Part shown: one piece after another, positions 24,202 to 32,880 of the stretch | Position numbering within the stretch: the first letter of the stretch is position 1 | How the letters are laid out: every line of letters begins with the position of its first letter | NCBI GenBank assembly: GCA_002448445.1 | Contig: DJYC01000049.1 | Coordinates: 24,215-65,313 of the forward strand | Source of the DNA: Treponema sp. UBA6988 | GTDB taxonomy: Bacteria > Spirochaetota > Spirochaetia > Treponematales > Treponemataceae | DNA length: 41,099 nucleotides | Reading direction: 5' to 3' | Notes under the pieces: generated by a model | What the model saw: the letters and a program-made list of their open reading frames with translations, nothing else | The model's database searches: none | Told to the model about the DNA's origin: nothing | Translations under genes and position numbers: made by a program

Positions 24202-26649
24202 TTAGTCAATCTTGATTTTGTTGATTTTCCAGATGTCGCGTACGTAGTCTTCGATTGTGCGGTCGGAAGAGAACTTGCCTGAGTTTGCAATGTTAATGAG
24301 TGCCATGCGTGCCCAGTTGCGCTTGTCTGCGTAGGCTTTTGCCACTTTTTCCTGTGCCTGTACGTAGCTGTCGAAGTCGGCGAGGATAAAGTAGACGTCT
24401 GGTCTCTGGCCTTCGATTCCGAATACGATGCTGTCGTGCAGGTCGCGGAAGAGGAGGCCTGTTTTGTCGTAGGTTCCATCTACAAGCTGGTTCAGGATTT
24501 TTGCCAGCTGAGGGTTGCGGTCCAGGTACTTCTGCGGGTTGTAGCTGTGCTCGCTGTTTATCTTGATGATTTCGTCTGAGTTGAGGCCAAAGATGAATGC
24601 GTTTTCCTTTCCTGCGGATTCTACGATTTCTATGTTTGCACCGTCCATTGTTCCCAATGTGAGTGCGCCGTTCATCATGAACTTCATGTTTGAGGTTCCT
24701 GATGCCTCGTAGCCTGCGGTTGAAATCTGTTCGGAAACATCGCTTGCCGGGATGATTTTTTCTGCTACGGATACGCGGTAGTTTTCTACGAAAACAACAC
24801 GGAGCTTTCCACCAACGCGGCGGTCATTGTTGATTCTTTCCGCTACGGTGTTGATGAGCTTGATTATCTGCTTTGCGCGGCGGTAGCCCGATGCGGCCTT
24901 TGCTCCAAAGATGAAGGTGCGGCTTGGCGGGTTGAATGACGGGTCTTCCACGATGCGGTTGTAGAGGTACATGATGTGGAATACGTTCAAGAGCTGCCTC
25001 TTGTATTCGTGCAGGCGTTTTACCTGGGTGTCGAAGATGCTTTCCGGGTCAAGGAATTCGTTCTGGGCGTGCTTGAGATAGTCTGCCAGCTTCTGCTTGT
25101 TGTGCTTTTTGATTTCGGTAAGCTTGTTGAGGCTTTCGTCATCGTCTGCAAACTTTTCGAGTGCTTTGAGTTTGGTAAGGTCTGTTTCCCAGCCGTGGCC
25201 TATGCGCTCGGTGATGAAGGATGCAAGTTCCGGGTTGGAGCAGAGCAGCCAGCGTCTTTGTGTTACGCCGTTTGTCTTGTTGTTGAACTTCTGCGGGTAG
25301 ATTGTGTTCCAGTCTTTGAATTCCTGTTCCTTGAGCAGCTTTGTGTGCAGTTCCGCAACGCCGTTTACGCTGAAGCATGAGTGGATTGCAAGCCAGCCCA
25401 TGTAAACTTTTCCGTCGTGGATGATTGCCATGTGGTTCTGCTTGCCGTAGTCGTTGGGGAATTTTGCGCGCAGTTCTATCATGAAGCGGCGGTTGATTTC
25501 TTCTACAATCTGGTAGATGCGGGGGAGCAGCCTCTGGAAGATTTCGATTGGCCACTTTTCCAAGGCTTCTGCAAGGATTGTGTGGTTTGTGTATGCGAAT
25601 GTCTTTGTTACAACGTTCCATGCGTCGTTCCAGCCTACGTTGTATTCGTCAAGGAGTATGCGCATCATTTCTGGGATTGCTACTACCGGGTGGGTGTCGT
25701 TAAGCTGGATTACGTGGTACTGGGGGAATTTGCTGAAGTCTGTTCCCACGTTGAGTACAAAGTGGTGGACAAGGTCCTGCAAGGATGCTGATGTAAAGAA
25801 GTACTGCTGCCTAAGGCGGAGTTCCTTGCCCATGGGGCCGTTGTCGTTGGGGTAGAGTACGCGGCTTATGTTTTCTGCATTGTTCTGCTTTTCCACTGCG
25901 CGGTTGTACTGCATGTCGTTGAAGAGCTGCAGGTCAAATCCGTCCGGGCTTGATGCCTGCCACAAGCGGAGCGTGTTTACAGTTTCGTTTCCGAATCCAA
26001 CTATTGGCATGTCGTATGGCGTTGCAGTTATTTCTTCCGCATTTTCTATGTAGAAGCGGTCCTGTCCGTCCGGGGTTTTGCCGTATTTTATTTGTCCGCC
26101 GAATTTTACGGTTACTGCAAGGTCGCTTCTCTTTACTTCCCAAGGGTCGCGGTGCTTTAGCCAGTTGTCCGGAAATTCAACCTGCTCGCCGTCGATGATG
26201 TGCTGCTCGAACATTCCGTATTCGTAGCGGATTCCGTAGCCGTGTCCGGGGTATTCAAGGGTTGCAAGGCTGTCCAAGAAGCATGCTGCCAGGCGTCCCA
26301 AGCCTCCGTTTCCAAGACCAGCATCGGGTTCTTCGTCTTCTATAACGTTGTAGTCAACGTTCATGCCTTTAAGAACTTCCCTTACATGATCCATGATTCC
26401 GGTGTTGATAAGGTTGTTGCTCAGGGCACGTCCCATAAGGAATTCTGCGCTAAGGTAATAGAGCTGCTTTGTGGGCTTTGCTTCGTAAGCGCGGCGTGTT
26501 TCCATCCAGTTTGGCATGATGATTTCAAGGGCACTTGCGCTTACTGCGTCAAACAGGTCGTGTTTTGTGGCCTGGGTAATGTCTTTACCGTACTGCCTGC
26601 GAAGACGCGCTGTTAAATTCTCCTTGAACTTTTCTGCGTCAAATTTCAT
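24202..26649 (-). CDS. glgP: Glycogen/alpha-glucan phosphorylase
   Basis: Cleaves alpha-1,4-glucan with phosphate to give glucose 1-phosphate; uses pyridoxal phosphate. 815 residues, the full family length. Visible signatures: LYYLSAEFLMGRAL, DAGLGNGGLGRLAACFLDS, the RRWLLCSNPELA segment, EKIIPASDVSEQISTAGYEA and the PLP-lysine motif GTSNMKFMMNGALTLGTMDG in the C-terminal third. GGAGG lies five bases before the ATG. It follows glgX by 62 bases on the same strand and has its own terminator, so glgX-glgP is a glycogen-degradation operon. Confidence 0.97.
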   Translation of the reverse strand: MKFDAEKFKENLTARLRRQYGKDITQATKHDLFDAVSASALEIIMPNWMETRRAYEAKPTKQLYYLSAEFLMGRALSNNLINTGIMDHVREVLKGMNVDYNVIEDEEPDAGLGNGGLGRLAACFLDSLATLEYPGHGYGIRYEYGMFEQHIIDGEQVEFPDNWLKHRDPWEVKRSDLAVTVKFGGQIKYGKTPDGQDRFYIENAEEITATPYDMPIVGFGNETVNTLRLWQASSPDGFDLQLFNDMQYNRAVEKQNNAENISRVLYPNDNGPMGKELRLRQQYFFTSASLQDLVHHFVLNVGTDFSKFPQYHVIQLNDTHPVVAIPEMMRILLDEYNVGWNDAWNVVTKTFAYTNHTILAEALEKWPIEIFQRLLPRIYQIVEEINRRFMIELRAKFPNDYGKQNHMAIIHDGKVYMGWLAIHSCFSVNGVAELHTKLLKEQEFKDWNTIYPQKFNNKTNGVTQRRWLLCSNPELASFITERIGHGWETDLTKLKALEKFADDDESLNKLTEIKKHNKQKLADYLKHAQNEFLDPESIFDTQVKRLHEYKRQLLNVFHIMYLYNRIVEDPSFNPPSRTFIFGAKAASGYRRAKQIIKLINTVAERINNDRRVGGKLRVVFVENYRVSVAEKIIPASDVSEQISTAGYEASGTSNMKFMMNGALTLGTMDGANIEIVESAGKENAFIFGLNSDEIIKINSEHSYNPQKYLDRNPQLAKILNQLVDGTYDKTGLLFRDLHDSIVFGIEGQRPDVYFILADFDSYVQAQEKVAKAYADKRNWARMALINIANSGKFSSDRTIEDYVRDIWKINKIKID

Positions 26650-26711
26650 TTGTTCCTCCTAAGAACTGTATATAAAAACACGGTGCCTCCACAGACCGTA
26701 TTATTCCATTT

Positions 26712-28841
26712 TTACTTGGCCATCAGTATGACCATTGAGCCAGCCGGAAGCACATAGCGTGACTGCGAGTGAAGCTGCTCTATGCGTCCTTCCAGAACAA
26801 GGCTGTCGTCTGCTTCTATTGAAGTGTCTGCCACCCTGTACCACCTGCGTCCGTCTTTTAGCGTTGGAATGGTTACCAGAGTGTCGTGCCTGTCCGTGCT
26901 CATGGCTATGTAAAAGTCGTTGTCGCAGTTGCCATCGTCGTTGGTGCAGTATTGCCCACTCAGGGTAAAGCCCAAAAAGTTCTGCATTACGTTCCAGTCG
27001 GGAAGGCTTCCGTCGTAGGAGTACCACTGAATGTCCGGCACTTCTCCTGCCTTGTTGCCCTTGAAGAAATTTTCCCTTCTGAATACGGCGTGCTTCTTTC
27101 TAAGTTCTATTGCCCTCTGGGTGAATGTTACCAGCCGGTCGTTCAGTCTGCATATTCCCCAGTCGATGTAGCTTGTCTCGTTGTCCTGGCAGTAGGCATT
27201 GTTGTTGCCCTGCTGACCCCGCCTAAATTCGTCCCCTGCAAGGAGCATTGGTGTGCCCTGGGAGATGAGCATTGTAAGGATAAAGTTCTTCATCTGCCTT
27301 GTGCGGGTACGTTCTATGGAAGGGTTTGCGGTTGGGCCTTCAAAGCCAAAGTTGTAGCTCCAGTTTGAGTCGTTGCCGTCGCGGTTTGCCTCTCCGTTTT
27401 CCTCGTTGTGCTTTCCGTTGTAGCTTACAAGGTCGTTCATGGTAAAGCCGTCGTGGCAGGTGATGTAGTTTATGCTGTTGCATGGCCTTCTGAACTGGAA
27501 AAGGTCGTTCGAACCGCTGATTCGTGTTGCAGCTGCAGTTGAAAGCTTTTCGTGTCCGTGCCAGAACTTGCGCAAATCATCGCGGAAACGGTCGTTCCAT
27601 TCTGCCCAGCGTCCGGGGAAGCAACCAGACTGGTAGCCCCCGCCTGCATCCCAAGGCTCTGCAATCATCTTTGTGTCGTGAAGTACTGGATCCTGTTGGA
27701 TGGCGTCTACAAGGGAAGATGCCTCCACAAGCCCCCCGTCCTGTGTCCTGTTAAGAACAGCCGCCAAGTCAAAGCGGAAGCCGTCTATGTGGTAGTTCAA
27801 GACCCAGTAGCGAAGGCATTCGATTATGTAGTTTGCAACGACAGGGTGGCCGCAGTTTACAGTGTTTCCGCAGCCTGAATAGTTCATGTAGTGTTCCTTG
27901 TGCTGCTGGGGCAAAAGATAGAAGACGCTGTTTTCAAAGCCGCGGAAGCAGAAGGTTATGCCGTTCTCGTTACCCTCTGCAGTGTGGTTGAACACAACGT
28001 CCAGAATTATCTCTATGCCGTTCTTGTGAAGCTCTTTTACAAGCGTCTTGAATTCGTTTACGCAGCCGCCGGGATTTTTATCTGCCGCATAGGAAGCCTT
28101 GGGTGCAAAGAAGCACATTGTGCTGTAGCCCCAGTAGTTCTTCATTCGCTCGCCTGTCCTGGGATTGACGTTTGTGTTTTCGTATTCGTCAAATTCAAAG
28201 ATTGGAAGTAGCTCTACGCTCGTAACTCCCAGCCGCTTAAGGTAGGGAATCTTTTGTGTAAAACCTGCGTATGTTCCGGGGCAAGATACATTGTTTTCCT
28301 TTCCTGCGGTAAAGCCCTTTAGGTGAGCCTCGTAGATTACGCATTTTGAAAGGGGGTAGTTAAGAGGCTTGTCTCCTTCCCAGTCAAAGGCATTGTCGTC
28401 AACTACAACGCACTTGGGAAATTTAGCCATGTCACGCCCCTTAAAAACCTCCATGTCCTCCTTGTCCACAGGTGGACGGTAGGAAGGCGGAATGTTCAAA
28501 AAAAGAGACTCACTGGTAAGAGCTTTTGCGCGTGGGTCAAAGAGATAGACTTTCGGATTAAAACGGTGCCCCTCGGAAGGTTCAAAGGGACCTTCAGCCC
28601 GGAGAAGATAAAGAGAGCCTGCCTTTATTCCCTTGACAAAAATGTGCCAAAGGTCCCCTGTGCGGTTCTGCTCTGGGGAAAGTACAAGGGTCGAGCAAGG
28701 CTTTACATCGCTGCTTTTGTCAAAAAAATCCAAAAAAATGCGCGTTGCATTCCTAGAGTATACGCTAAAGTTAACTCCGTCCGGATAAACTTGAGTGCCA
28801 ATCGGCAAAGGATTTCCAGCAAACGTCTGCAATTCTTCCAT
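26712..28841 (-). CDS. glgX: Glycogen debranching enzyme (GlgX type)
   Basis: Hydrolyses alpha-1,6 branches, supplying linear chains to the phosphorylase downstream. 709 residues: N-terminal CBM48-like domain (PIGTQVYPDGVNFSVYSRNA), a GH13 barrel with DVVFNH (281-286), nucleophile Asp358 in GFRFDLA, acid Glu395 in MIAEPWDAGG and the later FITCHDGFTMNDLVSY-type region (INYITCHDGF), then a C-terminal beta domain. No ribosome site. The -10 box ends eight bases before the ATG, so the leader is at most about two bases. First gene of the glgX-glgP unit. Confidence 0.95.
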   Translation of the reverse strand: MEELQTFAGNPLPIGTQVYPDGVNFSVYSRNATRIFLDFFDKSSDVKPCSTLVLSPEQNRTGDLWHIFVKGIKAGSLYLLRAEGPFEPSEGHRFNPKVYLFDPRAKALTSESLFLNIPPSYRPPVDKEDMEVFKGRDMAKFPKCVVVDDNAFDWEGDKPLNYPLSKCVIYEAHLKGFTAGKENNVSCPGTYAGFTQKIPYLKRLGVTSVELLPIFEFDEYENTNVNPRTGERMKNYWGYSTMCFFAPKASYAADKNPGGCVNEFKTLVKELHKNGIEIILDVVFNHTAEGNENGITFCFRGFENSVFYLLPQQHKEHYMNYSGCGNTVNCGHPVVANYIIECLRYWVLNYHIDGFRFDLAAVLNRTQDGGLVEASSLVDAIQQDPVLHDTKMIAEPWDAGGGYQSGCFPGRWAEWNDRFRDDLRKFWHGHEKLSTAAATRISGSNDLFQFRRPCNSINYITCHDGFTMNDLVSYNGKHNEENGEANRDGNDSNWSYNFGFEGPTANPSIERTRTRQMKNFILTMLISQGTPMLLAGDEFRRGQQGNNNAYCQDNETSYIDWGICRLNDRLVTFTQRAIELRKKHAVFRRENFFKGNKAGEVPDIQWYSYDGSLPDWNVMQNFLGFTLSGQYCTNDDGNCDNDFYIAMSTDRHDTLVTIPTLKDGRRWYRVADTSIEADDSLVLEGRIEQLHSQSRYVLPAGSMVILMAK

Positions 28842-28849
28842 ATCTAAAA

Positions 28850-28858
28850 ATTATAGCA
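28850..28858 (-). promoter_or_regulatory. glgX extended -10 promoter, near-leaderless
   Basis: Minus-strand TGCTATAAT (28850-28858). A second TATAAT lies about nine bases further upstream. Eight bases separate the proximal box from the ATG at 28841. The -35 is weak. Confidence 0.65.
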
Positions 28859-28975
28859 TTATACTCAAAATATTGCTAGCAAATTCTTCTCGGAATTCAC
28901 ACGAATTAACAAAATTTTAATGTTTACTTTTTTTTTATTGAAACAACCTTGTTTTTATGTTTTTTGACGGTACTT

Positions 28976-29335
28976 TTAAGAAAAAGAAGACCGACGCCAA
29001 ATTTCATATTTGTTCTTTCCAAAGACAAGGCTTAAAACGCCATCAGGAATTTCTATTGAATACTCAAAGCGTCCGCTTGCACCTTTTTCATGAAAGGGAG
29101 AAACGTCAACCTTCATGCAGATTACATCAGCCTGCCGCTCCTCATAGATTTTTCTTACGCAAGAGGCAGAGTCGGCGCACAAACCGGAAACTTTTAGGAC
29201 AGTCTTACCGCCAGCAAAAGATTCCTCGACTTTTAAATTCATAACCGAATCATATTCAAGAGTCGAGACAAAAAGACTTGAGCAAGAAAAAGATATAAAG
29301 CACAGAATGCAAAGAAGCAGCTTTCTCACATTCAC
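28976..29335 (-). CDS. Small lipoprotein, unknown function
   Basis: 119 residues from a GTG at 29335. The signal MNVRKLLLCILCFISFSC contains a lipobox with the modified Cys near residue 18. The mature part is short and mixed, with a predicted beta-rich pattern (VLKVSGLCADSASCVRKIY, RFEYSIEIPDGVLSLVFG). No family recognised. It starts five bases after the pgsA-like gene stops, with only AGGC before it, so translation is probably coupled. Confidence 0.72.
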   Translation of the reverse strand: MNVRKLLLCILCFISFSCSSLFVSTLEYDSVMNLKVEESFAGGKTVLKVSGLCADSASCVRKIYEERQADVICMKVDVSPFHEKGASGRFEYSIEIPDGVLSLVFGKNKYEIWRRSSFS

Positions 29336-29340
29336 ACTGC

Positions 29341-29976
29341 CTATTGTGCTGCATCGTGCAAAACGTGGCCAAAATTCTTCATGTAGTCAAAAAAGCTTGC
29401 AAGTGCAAGGAAGACGCAGACAGTAAAGAAGCCCCAGCCAATGTACTTAAAAAGCTGCATAGGCAAGTCAAAAGTAGCGGCAAGATTCAGGCGGTACAAA
29501 GACTCCTGTGCAAGGGCAACAAAGCAGCTTATAACATAGAAGACAGTCTTTATCTTTCCACCCTTGCGGGCAGCAACAGCCGTACCCTGCTTTGCACAAG
29601 CCATGCGCAAAAAGTTCTGGCTAAATTCGCGATAAAGTATTATTATGTAACAAGATACAGGCATATAGCCAAAACGGGACTCATCCGTTGCACCGGTAAA
29701 AGTAAAACAGGTGAATGTAGAAAGGTGCAAAAAAACATCCGCAAAAGGATCAAACATCTTTCCAAAGTCGCTAACTTCGTTGTTCTTGCGCGCAAAGTGT
29801 CCGTCCCAATAGTCCGTAAGCTCTGCAAAACCCAGGAGAGGAATCAAAAAACAAACGGACGCTATGCTAAAGGGATGCCCAGCCGGCAAATTAAGCCAAA
29901 CCGGGATAAAATATATAACAAAGAATATTGGCGCTGCAATTATTCTAGCAAATGTGAATTTATTCGAAGCTTTCAT
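29341..29976 (-). CDS. CDP-alcohol phosphatidyltransferase (PgsA-like)
   Basis: A 211-residue inner-membrane enzyme of phospholipid synthesis, probably transferring phosphatidyl from CDP-diacylglycerol to glycerol 3-phosphate. The complete signature D-x2-DG-x2-AR-x8-G-x3-D-x3-D is present at residues 55-80: Asp55, Asp58, Gly59, Ala62, Arg63, Gly72, Asp76, Asp80. Around six hydrophobic segments surround it. The acceptor alcohol cannot be read from sequence, so pgsA is likely but not certain. No ribosome site; the promoter lies eight bases before the ATG. A lipoprotein gene follows. Confidence 0.9.
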   Translation of the reverse strand: MKASNKFTFARIIAAPIFFVIYFIPVWLNLPAGHPFSIASVCFLIPLLGFAELTDYWDGHFARKNNEVSDFGKMFDPFADVFLHLSTFTCFTFTGATDESRFGYMPVSCYIIILYREFSQNFLRMACAKQGTAVAARKGGKIKTVFYVISCFVALAQESLYRLNLAATFDLPMQLFKYIGWGFFTVCVFLALASFFDYMKNFGHVLHDAAQ

Positions 29977-29984
29977 AATAACCC

Positions 29985-30013
29985 ATTATAGTTTAATATG
30001 GAAACAATGTCTA
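29985..30013 (-). promoter_or_regulatory. Promoter of the pgsA-like gene, near-leaderless
   Basis: Minus-strand TAGACA (30008-30013), 17 bases and TATAAT (29985-29990), with eight bases to the ATG at 29976. It matches consensus at eleven of twelve hexamer positions. Confidence 0.75.
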
Positions 30014-30045
30014 TGCCATTCTGAGGGCAAGATGCCATTCCTTTC

Positions 30046-30864
30046 CTAAAAGGCCTTGTAGTCGCGGGAAATCGTAATGGCACTGCGAATCTCGCAAGTG
30101 GGCAATATCTTTGCGGCAGCCTGAACTGCACGGTCAACAAGGGCATGTGAATCCGCAACCCCCTGCAAAGTAATCACGTCTTTTTCCACCACGGCACGAA
30201 GGAAGTTTATGTTCATCTTAAAGTCAAAAAGAAGCTGGTTAACGAGCCTCTGCCCCTTCAAAAGCATGGCAACCTTTTCCTTACCGGCAGCCTCCTTTTG
30301 CGGGGTAATATAGGACTTTACAACCCCTTCTATAATCTTAACCGACTCTTCCCTGCCCAAAAGGCCTGTATTCAGCGTAAAAAGGTAACGGGAAGGGTTC
30401 TCGTGGTCGGCATTAAAAAAGCTCTTGTGAAAGCCACGGCGGTTGTTGTCGCTTTCGTCTATGCGGGTCTGGGCCTGCTTGTCCTCCCAAGAAAATTCAT
30501 TCTTAAGGCGCTCCAAGCGCACGTTGTCGTTTGCCACAAAGCGCATTGCAACAAGATTTGGAAGCTCATCCAAAATTATAAAGGCACCACGGCCAATCAG
30601 AATGCAGTTGCCCGTTGATGCAGCCTCCAAAACGGCATACTGAAGGTAGTTCAAGTATTCATCGCGGTCCTTGGCAAGGCTTGCAAAAAAACCAGGCTTA
30701 CGCTCATCATATTTTTCAAGCTTCTCCTTTGGAAACCCCAGCTCCACAATGCGTTTTTCTATCTGCTTCCTATCTATAAATGTATAGCCAATTTTCTTTG
30801 CAAGGTCAGAGGCTATTTCGTCCCCAAGAGCCGCCACCTGCCTTGAAATTGTTATGACTGCCAT
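30046..30864 (-). CDS. Cytidylate kinase-like protein with C-terminal BON-like domain
   Basis: 272 residues, cytoplasmic. The N-terminus (MAVITISRQVAALGDEIASD) and IGYTFIDRKQIEKRIVE, then NCILIGRGAFIIL, match the cytidylate-kinase-like P-loop family (AAK/CMP-kinase-2). The usual Gly-rich GSGGR loop is replaced by VAALGDE, so catalysis is uncertain. The last 75 residues (INFLRAVVEKDVITLQGVAD, then SHALVDRAVQAAAKI) look like a BON domain. GAGGAGG lies five bases before the ATG. No operon partner. It may be a regulatory or non-canonical kinase rather than the housekeeping Cmk. Confidence 0.8.
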   Translation of the reverse strand: MAVITISRQVAALGDEIASDLAKKIGYTFIDRKQIEKRIVELGFPKEKLEKYDERKPGFFASLAKDRDEYLNYLQYAVLEAASTGNCILIGRGAFIILDELPNLVAMRFVANDNVRLERLKNEFSWEDKQAQTRIDESDNNRRGFHKSFFNADHENPSRYLFTLNTGLLGREESVKIIEGVVKSYITPQKEAAGKEKVAMLLKGQRLVNQLLFDFKMNINFLRAVVEKDVITLQGVADSHALVDRAVQAAAKILPTCEIRSAITISRDYKAF

Positions 30865-30974
30865 AAGCTCCTCCTCATTTTAAAATTGCATTTTTTGCAA
30901 ATCTACTATATTATAAACGAAAATCGTAAATTTTCCAACAAAAAGTTTACGCTTCTTTATTTAGCCTTATTAAT

Positions 30975-31230
30975 CTGGACGAAAGGCCAACTTTAACTGT
31001 TTCCGGCCCTACGGGACCGGAAAAACCATGCAATTTTTCCTTTTCTGTAACACGGGAAGCGCCATGGACGGCGCGTCATCCGTCAGCAAAGGAACTGGTC
31101 AGTTTTCCTTTGGAAAACTGATGGGGAAAAATTGCATGGAGGCATTTTTCCCCGCTTTCCGGGGTTCCGGCATTCGCCTCCATTGCTTCGCAACCCGCTT
31201 TGCGGGCCCCTACAATCGGGCGTAGGCTTG
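30975..31230 (-). repeat. Dispersed modular palindromic element
   Basis: A reverse copy with TCAGTTTTCC/GGAAAACTGA (31096-31118) and GGGGAAAAAT ... ATTTTTCCCC around TGCATGGAGGC (31120-31150). Then ggttccggcattcgcctccatt and ctacaatcgggcgtagg. It opens with a pairing tttccggccc/gggaccggaaa. Confidence 0.78.
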
Positions 31231-31262
31231 GTTAGAAATTCGCTAAAAACAGGAGATTTTTT

Positions 31263-31814
31263 ATGAATACAGATGAAAACCTAATGTGGAAAGAACAATC
31301 TTCCCGCGACCTTCTTAAGACAGCAGTTTTTACCGTAACAGAGCGCACAAGCACTGGCCCCGATGGTCAGACCGGAAAATACATAGTGGCAAACGCACCA
31401 GACTGGGTAATTGTAATCCCAGAAGAAAAAGACTCCTTCCTTATGGTAAAGCAGTGGCGTCACGGAGAAAAGGCCCTTAGCATAGAATTCCCCGGCGGCG
31501 TAATCGATGCAGGGGAAAGCCCAGAAGAAGGTGCAAAAAGGGAACTGCTAGAAGAAACAGGCTGCACTGCCGCAAAGCTTACCCTGCTTGGCAAATTCAA
31601 CCCCAACCCTGCCCTCTTTTCCAACCACACCCACGTCTACCTTGCCCAGGAACTTTCATCCCCAAGGGAGCAGCACCTAGACAAGGACGAATTCCTTAAC
31701 TTCTTCAAAATGAAAAAAGAAGAAGTCTACACCCTGCTCGGCACCCCCGCCTTCCCCCACGCACTCATGGCAAGCGCCCTGGGACTGTACTTGCTACACG
31801 AAAAACAGTCTTAG
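31263..31814 (+). CDS. NUDIX hydrolase, ADP-ribose pyrophosphatase type
   Basis: A 183-residue cytoplasmic enzyme cleaving a nucleoside diphosphate linked to another moiety. The Nudix box is complete: GVIDAGE, seven residues, RELLEETG (residues about 78-99). The flanking VIVIPEEKDSFLMVKQWRHG and FNPNPALFSNHTHVYLA are typical of the ADP-sugar pyrophosphatase subgroup; the exact substrate is not readable. CAGGAG lies eight bases before the ATG. A single gene between repeat elements. Confidence 0.9.
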   Translation: MNTDENLMWKEQSSRDLLKTAVFTVTERTSTGPDGQTGKYIVANAPDWVIVIPEEKDSFLMVKQWRHGEKALSIEFPGGVIDAGESPEEGAKRELLEETGCTAAKLTLLGKFNPNPALFSNHTHVYLAQELSSPREQHLDKDEFLNFFKMKKEEVYTLLGTPAFPHALMASALGLYLLHEKQS

Positions 31815-31842
31815 AAAAAAAAGCACTATGCCATTGCCACAC

Positions 31843-31911
31843 GGTTGGTGAGCGTGGCTCTGCCCAAGTCGAACCATGGTTGGTGAGCGCGGCTTTGCCC
31901 AAGTCGAACCA
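31843..31911. repeat. Two tandem 35-base repeats
   Basis: ggttggtgagcg(t/c)ggct(c/t) followed by tgcccaagtcgaacca, at 31843-31877 and 31878-31911. Each begins with GGTT and ends with AACC, so each could fold. Confidence 0.7.
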
Positions 31912-31978
31912 CGACACATTTTGTAAAAAAAACGACATGCAACCTGTTAGCAAAGAAACGTTTTATTTTACAGACAAA

Positions 31979-32068
31979 AGCCTACCCCCGATTGGAAGGG
32001 TTGCGCAGCAAGACCGCCGCAAGGCGGGCCGGAGCGAAAGCGGAGCCCTGGAAAGCGGGTTAGCAAAG
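31979..32068 (+). repeat. Dispersed modular palindromic element, core only
   Basis: cccccgattggaagggttgc, a ccgccgcaaggcgg hairpin, gagccctggaaagcggg and gttagc. It lacks the added hairpin modules. Confidence 0.7.
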
Positions 32069-32095
32069 AAAAGCTGGTCCAAAAAAAGCAAAAAA

Positions 32096-32142
32096 GACAA
32101 AAAAAGCCGGCTTGCAAAAGAAAAACTCTTGCAAACCGGCAT
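32096..32142 (-). terminator. Terminator of the lipoprotein-LysM operon
   Basis: On the minus strand GCCGGTTTGCAAG / CTTGCAAGCCGGC is followed by seven T. Confidence 0.88.
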
Positions 32143-32187
32143 TCTAGGCTGCTAGCGGGTCATGCCCGACAATTCAGCCAAAAACTA

Positions 32188-32880
32188 TTAGCGTGGTGCG
32201 TATGGCTCGTACTGTGTGTCCGGGCTGTAAACACCTTCGCGGTATTCACCTGTAAGAGAAGGAATCTCCATCTTCATGCCAGGAAGAATGAGGTTGGGGT
32301 CATTCTTGCGTGGAATGTTGTTCTTGTTAGCCTCATAGAGGTTTTCCCACAAGTATGGGTTGTTGTAAACATAGGGGCGGCCAGAAATGTTCCAGAAGCA
32401 GTCCTTTGTTTCTGCCCATGGGCGAACAATGTAAACGGCTGGAAGAGGGATAAGTTCCTTAATCTGGTTAAGGGAATCAAGAACCTTCTTTGCGTTTTCC
32501 AAAGCTGTCTCGTACTCTTCTGCATCAAAAGCTGTTGTAGCCTGTGTGTAGTAGTTTGTTGCAGCATTGTAGGCAATCGGGTAGTTCTTGTCTGCAGAAA
32601 TCTTTACTGCATAGTCAAGGCGCTTCTTTGCAAGGGCAATAGCATCCTCTGCGTCTCCGCGGGCAGCCATGCGCTTAACGAATGCTTCAGAAAGGGCAGC
32701 GTTTTCTTCTGCTTTCTTTGCATAGTCTTCTGCAAGAAGGTATTCACCTGCATCAAGAGCCTTTTCTGCCTTTACAGTGTACTCTTCTGCAAGCTTCTGG
32801 TAAGTATTGTTCTTGTAGCTTACGGCAAAGGCAGCAAGCGAAATAACCGTCAGTACGGCAATAGCAAATAACTTTTTCAT
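32188..32880 (-). CDS. Secreted LysM-domain protein
   Basis: 230 residues. A signal peptide (MKKLFAIAVLTVISLAAFA) is followed by a helical region (about 25-140) of TPR-like Ala/Glu/Lys composition (AEKALDAGEYLLAEDYAKKAEE). The C-terminal LysM-type domain is at about 150-210 (YIVRPWAETKDCFWNISGRP, NPNLILPGMKMEIP-like end). It is predicted to bind peptidoglycan in the periplasm. Its start codon overlaps the stop of the upstream lipoprotein gene by four bases (ATGA), so the two are translated together and probably work together at the cell wall. Confidence 0.88.
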   Translation of the reverse strand: MKKLFAIAVLTVISLAAFAVSYKNNTYQKLAEEYTVKAEKALDAGEYLLAEDYAKKAEENAALSEAFVKRMAARGDAEDAIALAKKRLDYAVKISADKNYPIAYNAATNYYTQATTAFDAEEYETALENAKKVLDSLNQIKELIPLPAVYIVRPWAETKDCFWNISGRPYVYNNPYLWENLYEANKNNIPRKNDPNLILPGMKMEIPSLTGEYREGVYSPDTQYEPYAPR

